Source: Bifidobacterium pluvialisilvae (lineage in GTDB: Bacteria > Actinomycetota > Actinomycetes > Actinomycetales > Bifidobacteriaceae). Taken from it: a DNA stretch of 64,000 nt. Below are positions 44,259 through 56,784 of this stretch, piece by piece. Position numbers and translations under genes: made by a program. How positions within the stretch are numbered: the first letter of the stretch is position 1; each line of letters begins with the position of its first letter. The stretch is from positions 124,001 to 188,000 of the forward strand of contig NZ_JAHBBI010000002.1 in assembly GCF_019331695.1 (NCBI RefSeq), written 5' to 3'. The notes beneath the pieces are model-generated. The model saw only the letters and a list, made by a program, of their open reading frames with translations, did not search any database and was not told where the DNA came from.

Positions 44259-44796
44259 AAGGTTCCGGCGTCGCGGAGGCGGGCCGTGGATATCGATATG
44301 GTAAAGACACGCCGCGGGGACATATGAGACGCCATGCCAAAATCGACAGTTCGCCGGCCGGTGTCGATGTCGCATTCGCGACACCGGCGCCGGCATGTGT
44401 CGCCGTTCCGGAGAAAGGTCCTCCGCGGCGTGTGCAAATCGTCCGGCATCGGTCTTGCGCCGACGTCCACATAATGACCACATTACGATAGCCAAGCGTC
44501 CGAATAATGGCCATGTTCGTGAGACCGGCGTAAACGGCCGATGTGGAGGAAACCCTTGCAAAATCAAGCGGTCGGGGTGTACCGGACGAATTCCCCATAT
44601 GGGGCCGGGGAACGATTCGCCATGGCAACATCCTGAAACCGCCACTGTATAATCGTCCGAATTCCGGTACTGTGTATGGCAATGGAGGCTCGCGCAGGCA
44701 TGCAAAGAAGACATACTGCGCGTTTACGTTCGTGACACAATATCGCCGCAAAAAGCGCTATATTGGTTCAGGTTCGATTAAGAGGAGGCACGCAGT
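44259..44796 (+). promoter_or_regulatory. Spacer with hairpin and atp operon promoter
   Basis: No gene seen in 538 bp. GCCGGTGTCG (44357-44366) pairs perfectly with CGACACCGGC (44379-44388). A perfect TATAAT stands at 44648-44653 with a poor -35; it is the best candidate for the atp operon promoter and gives a leader of about 140 nt. Confidence 0.45.
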
Positions 44797-45621
44797 ATGG
44801 CAGGCGTTGCAGCATTGACAGGGGCTGCGGGCGTGGTGTTGGCCGCGCAGTCAGGCCCTGAAATCCCCTCGATCGATGAATTCCTCCCTCCGGAGATCAT
44901 CTTCGCCGGCACGCCGTTCGCCATGAACAGGATCATCATGGTCCGTCTGATCATGACGGTCGTGATGCTGGTGGTTCTCGGCATCACCGCGTCCCGTGCG
45001 AAGCTGATTCCCGGTCGTTGGCAGGGATTCGTCGAATGGGGCATCGAGTACGTTCGCGACAAGATCGTGTACGAGGTCATGGGGGAGCTGCGCGGCAAGC
45101 GCTACGTTCCGATGATCTCGACGATCTTCTTCACGATTTTCTTCTTCAATCTGTGCGGCATCATCCCCGGCATGAACATCGCGGCCACGGCCACGATCAT
45201 GATGCCGTTGATCTTCGCGCTGTGGACCTTCGTCCAGTACTGGATCGCGGCCTGCCGTGAGCAGGGCCTGCTGAGCTACCTCAAGCAGGAGTGCACGCCT
45301 CCCGGCGTCCCGTTCCCGGTGCTGATTCTGCTGGTCCCGATGCAGCTCATCGATATCCTGATCATCCGCCCGGCATCGCTGACGCTGCGACTTCTGGCCA
45401 ACATGATCGCAGGCCACCTCATCGTGGCGCTGTGCTTCTCGGCCACGCAGTTCTTCCTGATCATCGCGGAGAACAAGCTGATGATGGGCGCGGGCGTGGT
45501 CACGCTGGCGTTCGGCTTCATCATGACCCTATTCGAGGCCTTCGTGGCCTACCTGCAGGCGTTCATCTTCGCGACGCTGTCTTCGGTGTACATCAACATG
45601 AGCTACCCCGAAGTCGACTGA
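44797..45621 (+). CDS. atpB: ATP synthase Fo subunit a
   Basis: 274 aa membrane subunit that forms the proton half-channels next to the c-ring. Several hydrophobic helices; the essential arginine sits in SLTLRLLANMIAGHLI, and the penultimate helices (FSATQFFLII, FGFIMTLFEAFVAYLQAFIF) are typical. Start ATG 44797 follows AGGAGG. First gene of the complete operon atpBEFHAGDC; no atpI gene is seen before it. All eight genes run the same way with short gaps and one terminator at 51879-51915. Confidence 0.95.
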   Translation: MAGVAALTGAAGVVLAAQSGPEIPSIDEFLPPEIIFAGTPFAMNRIIMVRLIMTVVMLVVLGITASRAKLIPGRWQGFVEWGIEYVRDKIVYEVMGELRGKRYVPMISTIFFTIFFFNLCGIIPGMNIAATATIMMPLIFALWTFVQYWIAACREQGLLSYLKQECTPPGVPFPVLILLVPMQLIDILIIRPASLTLRLLANMIAGHLIVALCFSATQFFLIIAENKLMMGAGVVTLAFGFIMTLFEAFVAYLQAFIFATLSSVYINMSYPEVD

Positions 45622-45661
45622 TGCCCGGCCCATGGCCCGCATAGATTCGTATCATTCATAA

Positions 45662-45958
<297 letters not shown>

Positions 45959-46011
45959 TTCCTCTGGAACACGGTAAGTAATCCAGACGAACGAAGTGAA
46001 AGGAGGCGGAT

Positions 46012-46554
46012 ATGGAGACATTTGCGGAAGGTAAGAGCGGCATCGCGCTGTTCGTTCCGGAGAGCTACGACATCATCTGGTCTTCGGTCGTCCTGATCGT
46101 CGTCGCCATATTCTTCTATAAGTTCTTCCTGCCGAAGTTCCAGGCGATCTTCGATGAAAGGGCCGCCAAGATCGAGGGTGGCATGGCCAAGGCCGAGAAG
46201 GCCCAGGCCGATGCCGACGCCGCCAAGAAGAAGTACGAGGACCAGCTCAACACGGCCCGCGTGGACGCCGCGAAGATTCGCGACGACGCGCGTACCGAGG
46301 CCTCGCACATCATCGCCGACGCCCGCACCAAGGCGGAGTCCGACGCGGCGCAGATCACCGCGAACGCGCAGAAGTCCATCGAATCGCAGCAGCAGCAGGC
46401 TCTGGTGAGCCTCAAGGGCGAGGTCGGCGCTCTGGCGACGGCTCTGGCCGGCAAGATCCTGGGCAGCAAGCTTTCGGATTCCGACGTGCAGTCCTCGATG
46501 ATCGACTCGATGATCGACGGCATCGACAAGGACAACGCCGGAAAGGCCAAGTGA
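46012..46554 (+). CDS. atpF: ATP synthase Fo subunit b
   Basis: 180 aa peripheral-stalk subunit. One N-terminal membrane helix (IIWSSVVLIVVAIFFYKFFL), then a long charged helix for the stator coiled coil (FDERAAKIEGGMAKAEKAQADADAAKKKYEDQ cut here into its start). The C-terminal part binds delta. ATG 46012 follows AAAGGAGGC. Lies 53 bp after atpE and 55 bp before atpH. Confidence 0.94.
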   Translation: METFAEGKSGIALFVPESYDIIWSSVVLIVVAIFFYKFFLPKFQAIFDERAAKIEGGMAKAEKAQADADAAKKKYEDQLNTARVDAAKIRDDARTEASHIIADARTKAESDAAQITANAQKSIESQQQQALVSLKGEVGALATALAGKILGSKLSDSDVQSSMIDSMIDGIDKDNAGKAK

Positions 46555-46609
46555 CATATGGCTGGACTGGTGAAAACTCGCGAAGCAAAGGGCAGGAGGT
46601 GAACTTTCG

Positions 46610-47428
46610 ATGTATGGAGAGACTTCAAAGGGCTCGGTGAAGGCACTGCGTGAGTCCTTCGCCGAGAAGCTGGCCTCGGTCGGCGCCGAGGCGAAGACCG
46701 TGGGCGACGAGCTGTTCGACCTCGCCGCGGTGCTCGACGGCAACCGCGCGCTTTCCCGCGCGCTGACCGACCCCGCGTACCCGGCCGAAACCAAGGTGAA
46801 GCTGGTCTCCACGATTCTGCAGGGCAAGGCCACACCGCTGACCGTCGAGATCGCCGAAGGTCTCGCGTCCCAGCGCTGGAGCAAGCCCGCGGACATCGCG
46901 GACGCCACGGAGGATCTGGCCGTCGACGCGCTGCTGAGCGCCGCCGATGTGCGCAACGCCTGCTCGACCGTATCCATCGAGCTGTCGGAGCTGGCCTCCG
47001 CGCTGCTCACTCTTCCGGTCGTGCGCCAGCGTCTGTCCGATGCCCACGCCAAGCCCGAAGTACGCGTGAAGTTCCTGAAGAATCTGCTCAAGGGGCAGGC
47101 CCTCGATCCGGTCACCATGGATCTTGCGGAGCACGCCACCCGCGATCTGCGCAATCGTCGATTCCTGTCGACGATCAACTGGCTGATCGGCATCGTGGCC
47201 TCGCACCGCAACCGTTCCATGGTCACGGTGACGAGCGCCGTGCCGCTGAAGGACGAACAGTTCCAGAAGATCAAGGCGGTGTACGCCAAGAAACTTGGTC
47301 GTCAGGTGTTCGTCAACAGCGTGGTCGATCCGCGCGTCCTCGGCGGCATGCGCATCCAGGTGGGGTCGGAAGTCACCGACAACACCGTTGCGGCCCAACT
47401 GCAGAATCTCAAGCGAGCCGTGGCCTGA
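46610..47428 (+). CDS. atpH: ATP synthase F1 subunit delta
   Basis: 272 aa, longer than the ~180 aa of E. coli, as usual in actinobacteria. It links the stalk to F1. The N-terminal helical bundle (VKALRESFAEKLASVGAEAK) and the conserved C-terminal region (VTVTSAVPLKDEQFQKIKAV ... VDPRVLGGMRIQVGSEVTDN) are clear. ATG 46610 follows AGGAGG by 10 nt. Confidence 0.93.
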   Translation: MYGETSKGSVKALRESFAEKLASVGAEAKTVGDELFDLAAVLDGNRALSRALTDPAYPAETKVKLVSTILQGKATPLTVEIAEGLASQRWSKPADIADATEDLAVDALLSAADVRNACSTVSIELSELASALLTLPVVRQRLSDAHAKPEVRVKFLKNLLKGQALDPVTMDLAEHATRDLRNRRFLSTINWLIGIVASHRNRSMVTVTSAVPLKDEQFQKIKAVYAKKLGRQVFVNSVVDPRVLGGMRIQVGSEVTDNTVAAQLQNLKRAVA

Positions 47429-47502
47429 CCCCCGCGGTCGGCCCGGCAAGCTGAACGAACTGAATGAACGTTCTTGAATACAAACAACAAAAGGAGTGAT
47501 CA

Positions 47503-49152
47503 ATGGCAGAATTGACCATCGATCCCGCGGCGATACGCCAGGCGCTCGACGACTTCGTCGAGTCCTACAAGCCGTCCGAGACTCCGACCGAAGAGGTCGG
47601 CACCGTCCGGACCGCCGGCGACGGTATCGCGCACGTGGAGGGTCTCCCCGGATGCATGGCCAACGAGCTGCTGAAGTTCGAAGACGGCACGCTTGGTCTG
47701 GCATTCAACCTGGATGCCCGCGAAATCGGTGTCGTCGTGCTCGGTGACTTCGCAGGCATCGAGGAAGGCCAGGAAGTGCGCCGCACCGGCGACGTGCTCT
47801 CCGTGCCCGTCGGCGACGGCTACCTCGGCCGCACCGTCGACCCGCTCGGCCAGCCCATCGACGGCTTGGGGGAAATCAAGAGTGAAGGCCGCCGAATCCT
47901 CGAGGCGCAGGCCCCGGACGTGATGCACCGTCATCCGGTCGACGAGCCGCTGTCCACCGGCCTCAAGGCCATCGACGCCATGACGCCGATCGGCCGCGGT
48001 CAGCGACAGCTCATCATCGGCGACCGCCAGACCGGCAAGACCGCCATCGCCATCGATACCATCATCAACCAGAAGGCCAACTGGGAGTCCGGAGACCCGA
48101 AGAAGCAGGTCCGCTGCATCTACGTGGCCATCGGCCAGAAGGGTTCCACCATCGCCTCCGTGCGCCAGTCCCTCGAAGAGGCCGGCGCCATGGAGTACAC
48201 CACGATCGTGGCCTCCCCGGCTTCCGACTCCGCCGGTTTCAAGTACATCGCGCCGTACACCGGCTCGGCCATCGGCCAGCACTGGATGTACCACGGCAAG
48301 CACGTGCTCATCGTCTTCGACGATCTGTCGAAGCAGGCCGAAGCCTACCGTTCGATCTCGCTGCTGCTTCGCCGCCCGCCGGGGCGTGAGGCCTACCCGG
48401 GTGATGTGTTCTACCTGCATTCGCGTCTGCTCGAACGCTGCGCGAAGGTGTCCGACGATCTCGGCGGCGGCTCGATGACGGGCCTGCCGATCATCGAGAC
48501 CAAGGCGAACGACGTCTCGGCCTACATCCCCACCAACGTCATCTCCATCACGGACGGCCAGATCTTCCTGCAGTCCGACCTGTTCAACGCCAACCAGCGT
48601 CCTGCAGTGGACGTCGGTATCTCCGTGTCCCGAGTCGGTGGCGCGGCCCAGACCAAGGCGCTGAAGAAGGTCTCCGGTACGCTGAAGATCTCGCTGGCGC
48701 AGTACCGTTCGCTGGAATCCTTCGCCATGTTCGCCTCCGATCTGGATGCGGCATCCAAGGCCCAGCTGAACCGCGGCGCCCACCTGACCGAGCTGCTCAA
48801 GCAGCCGCAGTTCTCCCCGTACTCGATGGAACAGGAAGTCGTCTCCGTGTGGGCAGGCACCCACGGCAAGCTCGATGACCTCGACCTCGTGGACGTGCTG
48901 CCGTTCGAGCATGGCCTGCTGGATTACGTCGACCACAACACCGACATCCTCAAGACCATCCGCGAGACCGAGCAGTTCACCGACGAGACCGAAGCCGCCC
49001 TGGAGAAGGCCGTCGAGGAGTTCCGCGGCACCTTCGTGCAGCATGACGGCACCCCGCTCGTCGCCGAGAAGCCGGTCGAGAAGACCGACACCCCGGTCGA
49101 GCAGGAGAAGCTGGTCGCACGCAAGGCTTCCACCAAGGCGGAAGAGGAGTAA
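47503..49152 (+). CDS. atpA: ATP synthase F1 subunit alpha
   Basis: 549 aa nucleotide-binding, non-catalytic subunit of the F1 hexamer. Walker A is [13 protein letters not shown] and the arginine finger lies in [21 protein letters not shown]-terminal beta-barrel residues include [17 protein letters not shown]. The C-terminus has an acidic/Lys-rich extension ([17 protein letters not shown]). Start ATG 47503 follows AAAGGAG; atpG begins 3 bp after the stop, indicating coupled translation. Confidence 0.97.
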   Translation: MAELTIDPAAIRQALDDFVESYKPSETPTEEVGTVRTAGDGIAHVEGLPGCMANELLKFEDGTLGLAFNLDAREIGVVVLGDFAGIEEGQEVRRTGDVLSVPVGDGYLGRTVDPLGQPIDGLGEIKSEGRRILEAQAPDVMHRHPVDEPLSTGLKAIDAMTPIGRGQRQLIIGDRQTGKTAIAIDTIINQKANWESGDPKKQVRCIYVAIGQKGSTIASVRQSLEEAGAMEYTTIVASPASDSAGFKYIAPYTGSAIGQHWMYHGKHVLIVFDDLSKQAEAYRSISLLLRRPPGREAYPGDVFYLHSRLLERCAKVSDDLGGGSMTGLPIIETKANDVSAYIPTNVISITDGQIFLQSDLFNANQRPAVDVGISVSRVGGAAQTKALKKVSGTLKISLAQYRSLESFAMFASDLDAASKAQLNRGAHLTELLKQPQFSPYSMEQEVVSVWAGTHGKLDDLDLVDVLPFEHGLLDYVDHNTDILKTIRETEQFTDETEAALEKAVEEFRGTFVQHDGTPLVAEKPVEKTDTPVEQEKLVARKASTKAEEE

Positions 49153-49155
49153 TCC

Positions 49156-51564
<2,409 letters not shown>

Positions 51565-51565
<1 letters not shown>

Positions 51566-51861
51566 TGGCCGCCTCCAGCAAGCCAACGATGAAGGTGAAC
51601 ATCGTCGCCGCCGACCGGCCCGTGTGGTCGGGTGAAGCGACGATGGTCTCGCTGCCGGCTTCCGAGGGTTCCATGGGAATCCTCGCCGACCACGAGCCGG
51701 TGCTGACCGCCACCAACGACGGACTGGTCAAGGTGACCGAACCGAGCGGCAACGTACTCGGATTCAAGGTGACCGACGGCTTCATCTCGTTCGACTCCAA
51801 CAAGCTCACCGTAGCCGTGGAGACCTGCGAGGAGGCCCAGCCCATCACCGAAGGCGAGTGA
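51565..51861 (+). CDS. atpC: ATP synthase F1 subunit epsilon
   Basis: 98 aa. Only the beta-sandwich domain is present (MKVNIVAADRPVWSGEATMV, GILADHEPVLTATNDG). The helical C-terminal arm that inhibits ATP hydrolysis in longer epsilon subunits is missing. Short epsilon subunits of this kind are known in actinobacteria. Its ATG overlaps the atpD stop, so translation is coupled. Last gene of the operon. Confidence 0.92.
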
Positions 51862-51878
51862 CTTCGCCTCCAAGCCTC

Positions 51879-51915
51879 AAAGGGCGGAATCGTATGACGC
51901 GGTTCCGCCCTTTTT
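51879..51915 (+). terminator. Intrinsic terminator of the ATP synthase operon
   Basis: AAAGGGCGGAA (51879-51889) pairs with TTCCGCCCTTT (51903-51913), followed by TTCG. Textbook structure 17 bp after atpC. Confidence 0.9.
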
Positions 51916-52003
51916 CGATGCACTCTGCGATGCACTCTTTTTGCTTCAGTCCACAAGAGCGCATCCGCCGGCGCGGTCCGCGTCCTTTCCTATCCTGTGC
52001 CGT

Positions 52004-52711
52004 ATGCGTATCATCGTCGCGGACTGCTCGGCCGAATACTCCGGCCGACTCAACGCCTCCCTCCCCGAAGCCAAGCGTGTCATCCTCATCAAGGCCGACT
52101 CCAGCTGCCTGATCTTCTCCGAACTCGGCTCCTACAAGCCGCTCAACTGGATGGCCGCCCCCTGCACCATCAAGGAACACGACGTCGAGCCCGACGGGGA
52201 TATCCCCAGTGATATCCACCAGCCGGTGAAAAAACTCCACGTCGCCGCCGACAAAAGCTCCGACGTGCTCGTCGTATCCCTCTACCACATCTACTCCGAC
52301 CAGGACTTCGACCTGGGGCTCGACCCCGGCCTCGTCAAGGACGGCGTCGAAGACCACCTCCAGCGCTACCTCGCCGAACAGATCGAACGCATCGGCGACG
52401 GCGCCAAGCTCATCCGCCGCGAATACCCCACAGCCATCGGCCCCGTCGACATCATGGCCGTCGACGGCGAAGGCACCCACGTGGCCATCGAAATCAAACG
52501 CAACGGCGGCATCGACGGCGTCGAACAGCTCACGCGCTATTGCAAACTCCTCAACCGCGACCCATTGCTCGCCCCCGTGCGCGGCATCTTCGCCGCCCAG
52601 ACCATCAGCCCCCAGGCGCAGGTCCTCGCCAAGGACCGCGGATTCGAATGTCTCATCCTCGACTACGACGAGATGAAGGGGGTTGGCTCCGACGAGCTGC
52701 GGCTCTTCTGA
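52004..52711 (+). CDS. nucS: Mismatch-specific endonuclease NucS (EndoMS)
   Basis: 235 aa nuclease used by many actinobacteria and archaea for mismatch repair in place of MutS/MutL. The N-terminal DNA-binding beta domain (MRIIVADCSAEYSGRL) is followed by the catalytic domain with RREYPTAIGPVDIMAVD and VAIEIKR, the D-x-E-x-K core, and EQLTRYCKLL. I chose ATG 52004 by family N-terminus. TATCCT lies about 10 nt before it and there is no ribosome site, so the mRNA is probably leaderless. Directly followed by the long covarying hairpin at 52712-52815. Confidence 0.93.
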   Translation: MRIIVADCSAEYSGRLNASLPEAKRVILIKADSSCLIFSELGSYKPLNWMAAPCTIKEHDVEPDGDIPSDIHQPVKKLHVAADKSSDVLVVSLYHIYSDQDFDLGLDPGLVKDGVEDHLQRYLAEQIERIGDGAKLIRREYPTAIGPVDIMAVDGEGTHVAIEIKRNGGIDGVEQLTRYCKLLNRDPLLAPVRGIFAAQTISPQAQVLAKDRGFECLILDYDEMKGVGSDELRLF

Positions 52712-52815
52712 AATCGCCGAATAATGGAGCGTCATTGGCCGACTGGAAGACTCGACGTACTTTTGTACGCCTTCGTCTTCCATTCGGCCAATGCCGCACG
52801 CATTATTCGACGATT
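52712..52815. repeat. 104-bp palindrome, copy 1 of a covarying pair (family 5)
   Basis: Begins at the nucS stop codon. Stems: AATCG/CGATT, CGAATAATG/GCATTATTCG, CATTGGCCGA/TCGGCCAATG, TGGAAGAC/GTCTTCCA and ACGTAC/GTACG around TTTT. It is homologous to 56771-56877 but with paired changes in most stems. It probably also ends nucS transcription. Confidence 0.85.
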
Positions 52816-52846
52816 GGCTTAGGACGGCTGCTTCTGGGCGTTGCGG

Positions 52847-52902
52847 TAAAAAAGCTCCCTCTGACGAGGGAGCTGGCCGCCGCAAGGCGGACTGAGGGAG
52901 AG
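52847..52902 (-). terminator. Family 3 repeat acting as terminator of the FKBP gene
   Basis: On the minus strand AGCTCCCTC-GTCA-GAGGGAGCT (52853-52874) is followed by TTTTTTACC. That is a proper intrinsic terminator starting about 10 bp past the FKBP gene stop. Together with CTCTCCCTCAGTCCGCC upstream (to 52902) it is a member of the family 3 repeats found at 13556, 13824 and 44171. Confidence 0.8.
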
Positions 52903-52910
52903 ACCGGCGT

Positions 52911-53888
52911 TTAGTACGCGGCGAGGATATCCACCACGAAGATCAGCGTGGAATTCGCCGGAATGCCGTTCTGCGCCTGCGAGCCGTATCCCAGGCTCGG
53001 CGGGATGACGAGCAGCACCTGCGATCCGACCGTCTGCCCGGTCAGACCCTGCGTCCAGCCCTTGACCACCTGGTTGAGGGCGAAGTCGGACGGTTCGCCA
53101 CGGTCCCACGACGAATCGAACTGCTTGCCGTTGCTCGCCAGCCAGCCCGTGTAGTGGGCCGAAACCGTCTGCGTCTCCTTGACCTTGGCGCCCTTGCCCT
53201 TGATGAGCGTCTGCACCACGAGCTTGTTGCCCGGCTTGTAGCCGTTGAGATCCAGCGACGGCTTGCCGTTCGACGCCAGCGTCACCTTCGGCAGATCGGA
53301 CGGGATGTTCGTCACCTTGTCGCCGGTGGCCTTGGTGATCGCCTTGGACTTCGAGACGATCGTCATCACGTTGATGTACTTCTCCAACGTTCCCGACGAC
53401 GTCGAACCCGACGACGTATCGACGCCGAGCGCGATCGTCGTGTTCACCTTCATGCCCTTGAACAGGTTGTAGTAGGCGTCATCGATGGAGTTCTTCTTGA
53501 CGAGGATGCCGCATTCGGGCGTATTCTTGTCCCAGGTGTTGTCGACCTCCTCGCCGCTCTTGGCGTCGAGGATCATCTGCTGCGTGCACAGGCGGTCGCC
53601 GTCCTCGATGACGTCGCCATCACCCTTCTGCAGAATCTGATACGTGGCGTTCTTCACCGTGAACGGGGTCTTGAACGTGACCTTGGGCTTCTCGCCCAGC
53701 TTGCCGGAAGCCGTGATACCGGACATCTCGGTCAGCGACGTCGACGACGAGGACGACGACGATGACGACGAATCGGAACTGCCATTGGAGCCGCCGCAGG
53801 CCGCAAGGGAAAGGGTCAGCACCGCGGCGCAGGCCACGGCGATGCCGCGTCGCACGGACGGGCGGAACGAAGAAATAAAATCGCGCAT
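52911..53888 (-). CDS. FKBP-type peptidyl-prolyl isomerase, lipoprotein
   Basis: 325 aa folding helper on the outer face of the membrane. Lipoprotein signal with lipobox LSLAACGG (Cys about 31), then a poly-Ser linker. A degenerate first domain follows, and a C-terminal FKBP domain with VSAHYTGWLASNGKQFDSSW, VVKGWTQGLTGQTVGSQVLL and IPPSLGYGSQAQNGIPANST. Most of the hydrophobic pocket of active FKBPs is present. ATG 53888 places the signal peptide correctly and has no ribosome site; longer in-frame starts do not give a signal peptide. Divergent from the gene at 53975. Confidence 0.92.
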   Translation of the reverse strand: MRDFISSFRPSVRRGIAVACAAVLTLSLAACGGSNGSSDSSSSSSSSSSTSLTEMSGITASGKLGEKPKVTFKTPFTVKNATYQILQKGDGDVIEDGDRLCTQQMILDAKSGEEVDNTWDKNTPECGILVKKNSIDDAYYNLFKGMKVNTTIALGVDTSSGSTSSGTLEKYINVMTIVSKSKAITKATGDKVTNIPSDLPKVTLASNGKPSLDLNGYKPGNKLVVQTLIKGKGAKVKETQTVSAHYTGWLASNGKQFDSSWDRGEPSDFALNQVVKGWTQGLTGQTVGSQVLLVIPPSLGYGSQAQNGIPANSTLIFVVDILAAY

Positions 53889-53974
53889 GACACATAACTC
53901 TATCGGCATTTCATGACCGGGAGCGCACTCGCATGGGGACGACGTGCAGAGGGGATTGTAGAATATCAGGCAAT

Positions 53975-55774
53975 ATGAGTGATAAGAACCTGCAGAATCA
54001 GGCTGCGTCATCGACGGCAAACGATGGGAAAACAACGGCGGACCATGCCGTTGACGCCTCGAACGCGCCTAAAACAGAGAACACGACTCCGGCGTGGGCC
54101 GCATCGTCGGCACCGATTCCGACCCCGCCCGCCAACAACCCGTATGACGACCGTCGCCCCGCCGCCGAAACCGCCGTTCTGAAGCCGCTCGGCCCGCAGG
54201 AGGACGACATCGACGACATCGGCAACGACCTGTTCGCCCTCGTGGCGCGCAAGAACCGGAAGAACGACCAGCCCGACAATCAGACTGCCGAACAGGCCGG
54301 GAGCGAGGCCGCGACCACCGCGACGGGCAAGGACGTCACGACGGACAAGGACGCCAAGACGGGCAAGGCGTCCACGACGTCCGAAAGCGATAAGGCCGCC
54401 GAATCCACGGACGGTGCCACGACCCGCGTCATCGACTCGAAGAGTTCGCCCTCATCGGACGCCGCGACCGAAGTATTCGCCCCAATCGACGCCGAACCGA
54501 AGAAGAAGACCGCGACCGGTCTGGCCGGTCTCGTCGGCGCCGTCACCGGCAAGACCAACCACGACGATCAGACCGACGATTCGGCCGAAGCGGATGCCGA
54601 TGCGGCCGGCTCCGACGCCAAGGACGCCGAACACGAGCCCACCGACGAGGAACTCGCCGAAATCGCCGCGCGCAAACGCAAACGCCACGTCATGATCACA
54701 CGCGGCATCCTCACGCCGCTGTTCGGCCTGCTCGCCGTCGCCGCATTCGTCCTCGGCGCCCTCAACATGACCATCTGGAAGCCGAATCCCAACGTCGACA
54801 TCGCCACCGGCAACATCAACACGGCCTACATCGTCACCGACCCGGGTGTGCTCGCGCTCGCCGACAACACCGTCAAACTCAGTGCCAAGGCGGACTCCGC
54901 CTCGCAGGTGTGCCTGGCCGTCGCCTCGCCGCGCGACGCCACCGGATGGCTCGCCGGCCAGACCTACACGCGCGTCACCCAGATGCAGACCTGGCAGAAG
55001 TTCGCCACCCAACAGTCGGCCGAACAATCCGGCGAAGGACAGAACGGCGCCGACGCATCCTCCGGTTCGTCGGTCGCATTCCAGGACTCCGACATGTGGG
55101 AATCCGTGCAATGCGCCCAAGGCACCGCCACCCTCCAATGGAAGGGCGACGGCGGCGACCGCGTCGTCATCGCCACCGCGACCGGCGCCGACGGATCCGC
55201 CGCCTCCGGCATCGACTTCTCCATGAGCTGGATGCGCGCACAGGTCCCCGACTACGCCACCCCATGCTTCTTCGTCGGAGGACTGCTCGTACTGCTGGCC
55301 ATCCTCACCGCATCCATCTTCTCCATCGAGGAACACCGCCGCCGCAAGAAGCAGCCCGTCGTCGAACCCGAGCCCGAACCGGAGCCCGATCCGGACGGCA
55401 AACCCCACTGGATGCATCCCGGCGCGGAACCGCCCGCCCCCAGCGGCCGCGACCGTCGCCGCAGCCGTCGGGGCGGACGCCGCGGCTCGCGACGCCACAC
55501 CCGCAAATACGAAGAGCATCTGGCCGAAGAGGAACAGCGCGAGAACGACGGGCCCGAAGTGCTCGACGTCACCTCCGTCAACCTGCTCCAGCAGAACACG
55601 CCCTCCGTCAGCAACGACGAACTCCAGGCGTACTTCGCACGCCTCGCCGCCGAAAACGCGGCCAACGACGCCAATGAGAACGCCGCAGCCGACGCCGACG
55701 AACACCACGAGGACGGCAAGACCGAAGGCGGTGCCGGAAACCACGACGACGAAGCGAACAAGGAAGGCAAGTGA
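53975..55774 (+). CDS. Large envelope membrane protein of unknown function
   Basis: 599 aa, not assigned. About 240 residues of acidic, Ala/Thr/Asp-rich, probably unstructured cytoplasmic sequence; a membrane helix (GILTPLFGLLAVAAFVLGALN); an outer domain of about 170 residues with two cysteines (VCLAVAS, VQCAQGT) likely to pair; a second helix (CFFVGGLLVLLAILTASIF); and a basic then acidic cytoplasmic tail (RDRRRSRRGGRRGSRRHTRK). TAGAAT (53959-53964) is so close to the ATG that the mRNA is probably leaderless. Its stop overlaps the next start (ATGA), so the two products are made together, probably for an envelope task. Confidence 0.8.
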   Translation: MSDKNLQNQAASSTANDGKTTADHAVDASNAPKTENTTPAWAASSAPIPTPPANNPYDDRRPAAETAVLKPLGPQEDDIDDIGNDLFALVARKNRKNDQPDNQTAEQAGSEAATTATGKDVTTDKDAKTGKASTTSESDKAAESTDGATTRVIDSKSSPSSDAATEVFAPIDAEPKKKTATGLAGLVGAVTGKTNHDDQTDDSAEADADAAGSDAKDAEHEPTDEELAEIAARKRKRHVMITRGILTPLFGLLAVAAFVLGALNMTIWKPNPNVDIATGNINTAYIVTDPGVLALADNTVKLSAKADSASQVCLAVASPRDATGWLAGQTYTRVTQMQTWQKFATQQSAEQSGEGQNGADASSGSSVAFQDSDMWESVQCAQGTATLQWKGDGGDRVVIATATGADGSAASGIDFSMSWMRAQVPDYATPCFFVGGLLVLLAILTASIFSIEEHRRRKKQPVVEPEPEPEPDPDGKPHWMHPGAEPPAPSGRDRRRSRRGGRRGSRRHTRKYEEHLAEEEQRENDGPEVLDVTSVNLLQQNTPSVSNDELQAYFARLAAENAANDANENAAADADEHHEDGKTEGGAGNHDDEANKEGK

Positions 55775-56784
55775 TGAGTAAGACCACAACACTCCTGCAG
55801 CGCGCCATCGCCGCATCCCTCGCCATCGGCATCCTGCCCCTGCTCTCCGCATGCCAGGAAAAAGTCCCCACGGTATCCGAACCCACCTCGACCACCGCGG
55901 CCCCGGTCATGACCGAAGCCAAGGAGGAGGCCATCCGTGGCAAGATCCTCGACGTGCTCAACAAAACCGACCAGGCCAAAAGCGCCGACGGGCTCGACGA
56001 GCGCGTCGAAGGACCCGAGCTGGCCGTCCGCACCAGCCAGCTCACCATCGCCAAAGCCACCAACACGCTCGACAAACGCAGCACCGTCCCCTCCAAGATC
56101 AGCCAGACCGTGATTCCCACCGACTCCAGCTGGCCGCGCTCCATCTTCACCATCACCACCACCACCGACGACCAGCAGTCCCAACGACTCCTCGTCCTCA
56201 ACCAGGACGACGCCCACAGCAACTACAAGCTCTGGGGCATCGCCCGACTCTTCCAAGGCGCCCAGCTCCCCGCCTTCGAAATCCCCAAGATCGGCTCCTC
56301 CATGGGCACCGCCAAAGACACCGGCCTCGTCAGCACCCCCGCCGACGCCGTCGCCCACTACGCCGACCTGCTCGAAAACGGCACCGGCAGCAAATACGCC
56401 AAGGACTTCGGCGACGACCAGCTCCGCAACGACCTCGCCGAACTCACCGCCACCGTGCAGAAAGGCATCGAAGCGAACAAAGGCACCCAAAGCCAGAAAT
56501 TCACCGCCCAGGCTGACCAGATCCGCGTCATGCGCGCCGCCGGCGGCACCGGCGACCTCGTCGTCGCCCAAATCAACTCCGAATGGACCCGATCCGCCGG
56601 CGAAGGCCGCGAATCCCTCCCCGCCTCCGACGCCGAAAAAGCGCTCTTCGGCAAAGGCAAGGCCACCAGCACCATGAAAGTCACCTACGTGAACGTCGTC
56701 GCCCTCTGGGTGCCGAAGAAGGACGGGGGGAAGATACAGGCTGTGGGCGCCGAACGCCAGCCCATCAAGGTGGAAGCACAATGA
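55774..56784 (+). CDS. Lipoprotein of unknown function, paired with the upstream gene
   Basis: 336 aa. Lipoprotein signal with lipobox PLLSACQ (Cys about 27), then a soluble domain rich in Thr, Asp and Lys without further cysteines. The middle has YKLWGIARLFQGAQLPAFEIP and the end VTYVNVVALWVPKKDGGKIQ, which suggest a mixed alpha/beta fold. No catalytic motif is recognisable. The ATG overlaps the preceding TGA; translation coupling and shared envelope location suggest a complex with the 53975 product. The last codons lie inside the palindrome 56771-56877. Confidence 0.8.
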   Translation: MSKTTTLLQRAIAASLAIGILPLLSACQEKVPTVSEPTSTTAAPVMTEAKEEAIRGKILDVLNKTDQAKSADGLDERVEGPELAVRTSQLTIAKATNTLDKRSTVPSKISQTVIPTDSSWPRSIFTITTTTDDQQSQRLLVLNQDDAHSNYKLWGIARLFQGAQLPAFEIPKIGSSMGTAKDTGLVSTPADAVAHYADLLENGTGSKYAKDFGDDQLRNDLAELTATVQKGIEANKGTQSQKFTAQADQIRVMRAAGGTGDLVVAQINSEWTRSAGEGRESLPASDAEKALFGKGKATSTMKVTYVNVVALWVPKKDGGKIQAVGAERQPIKVEAQ

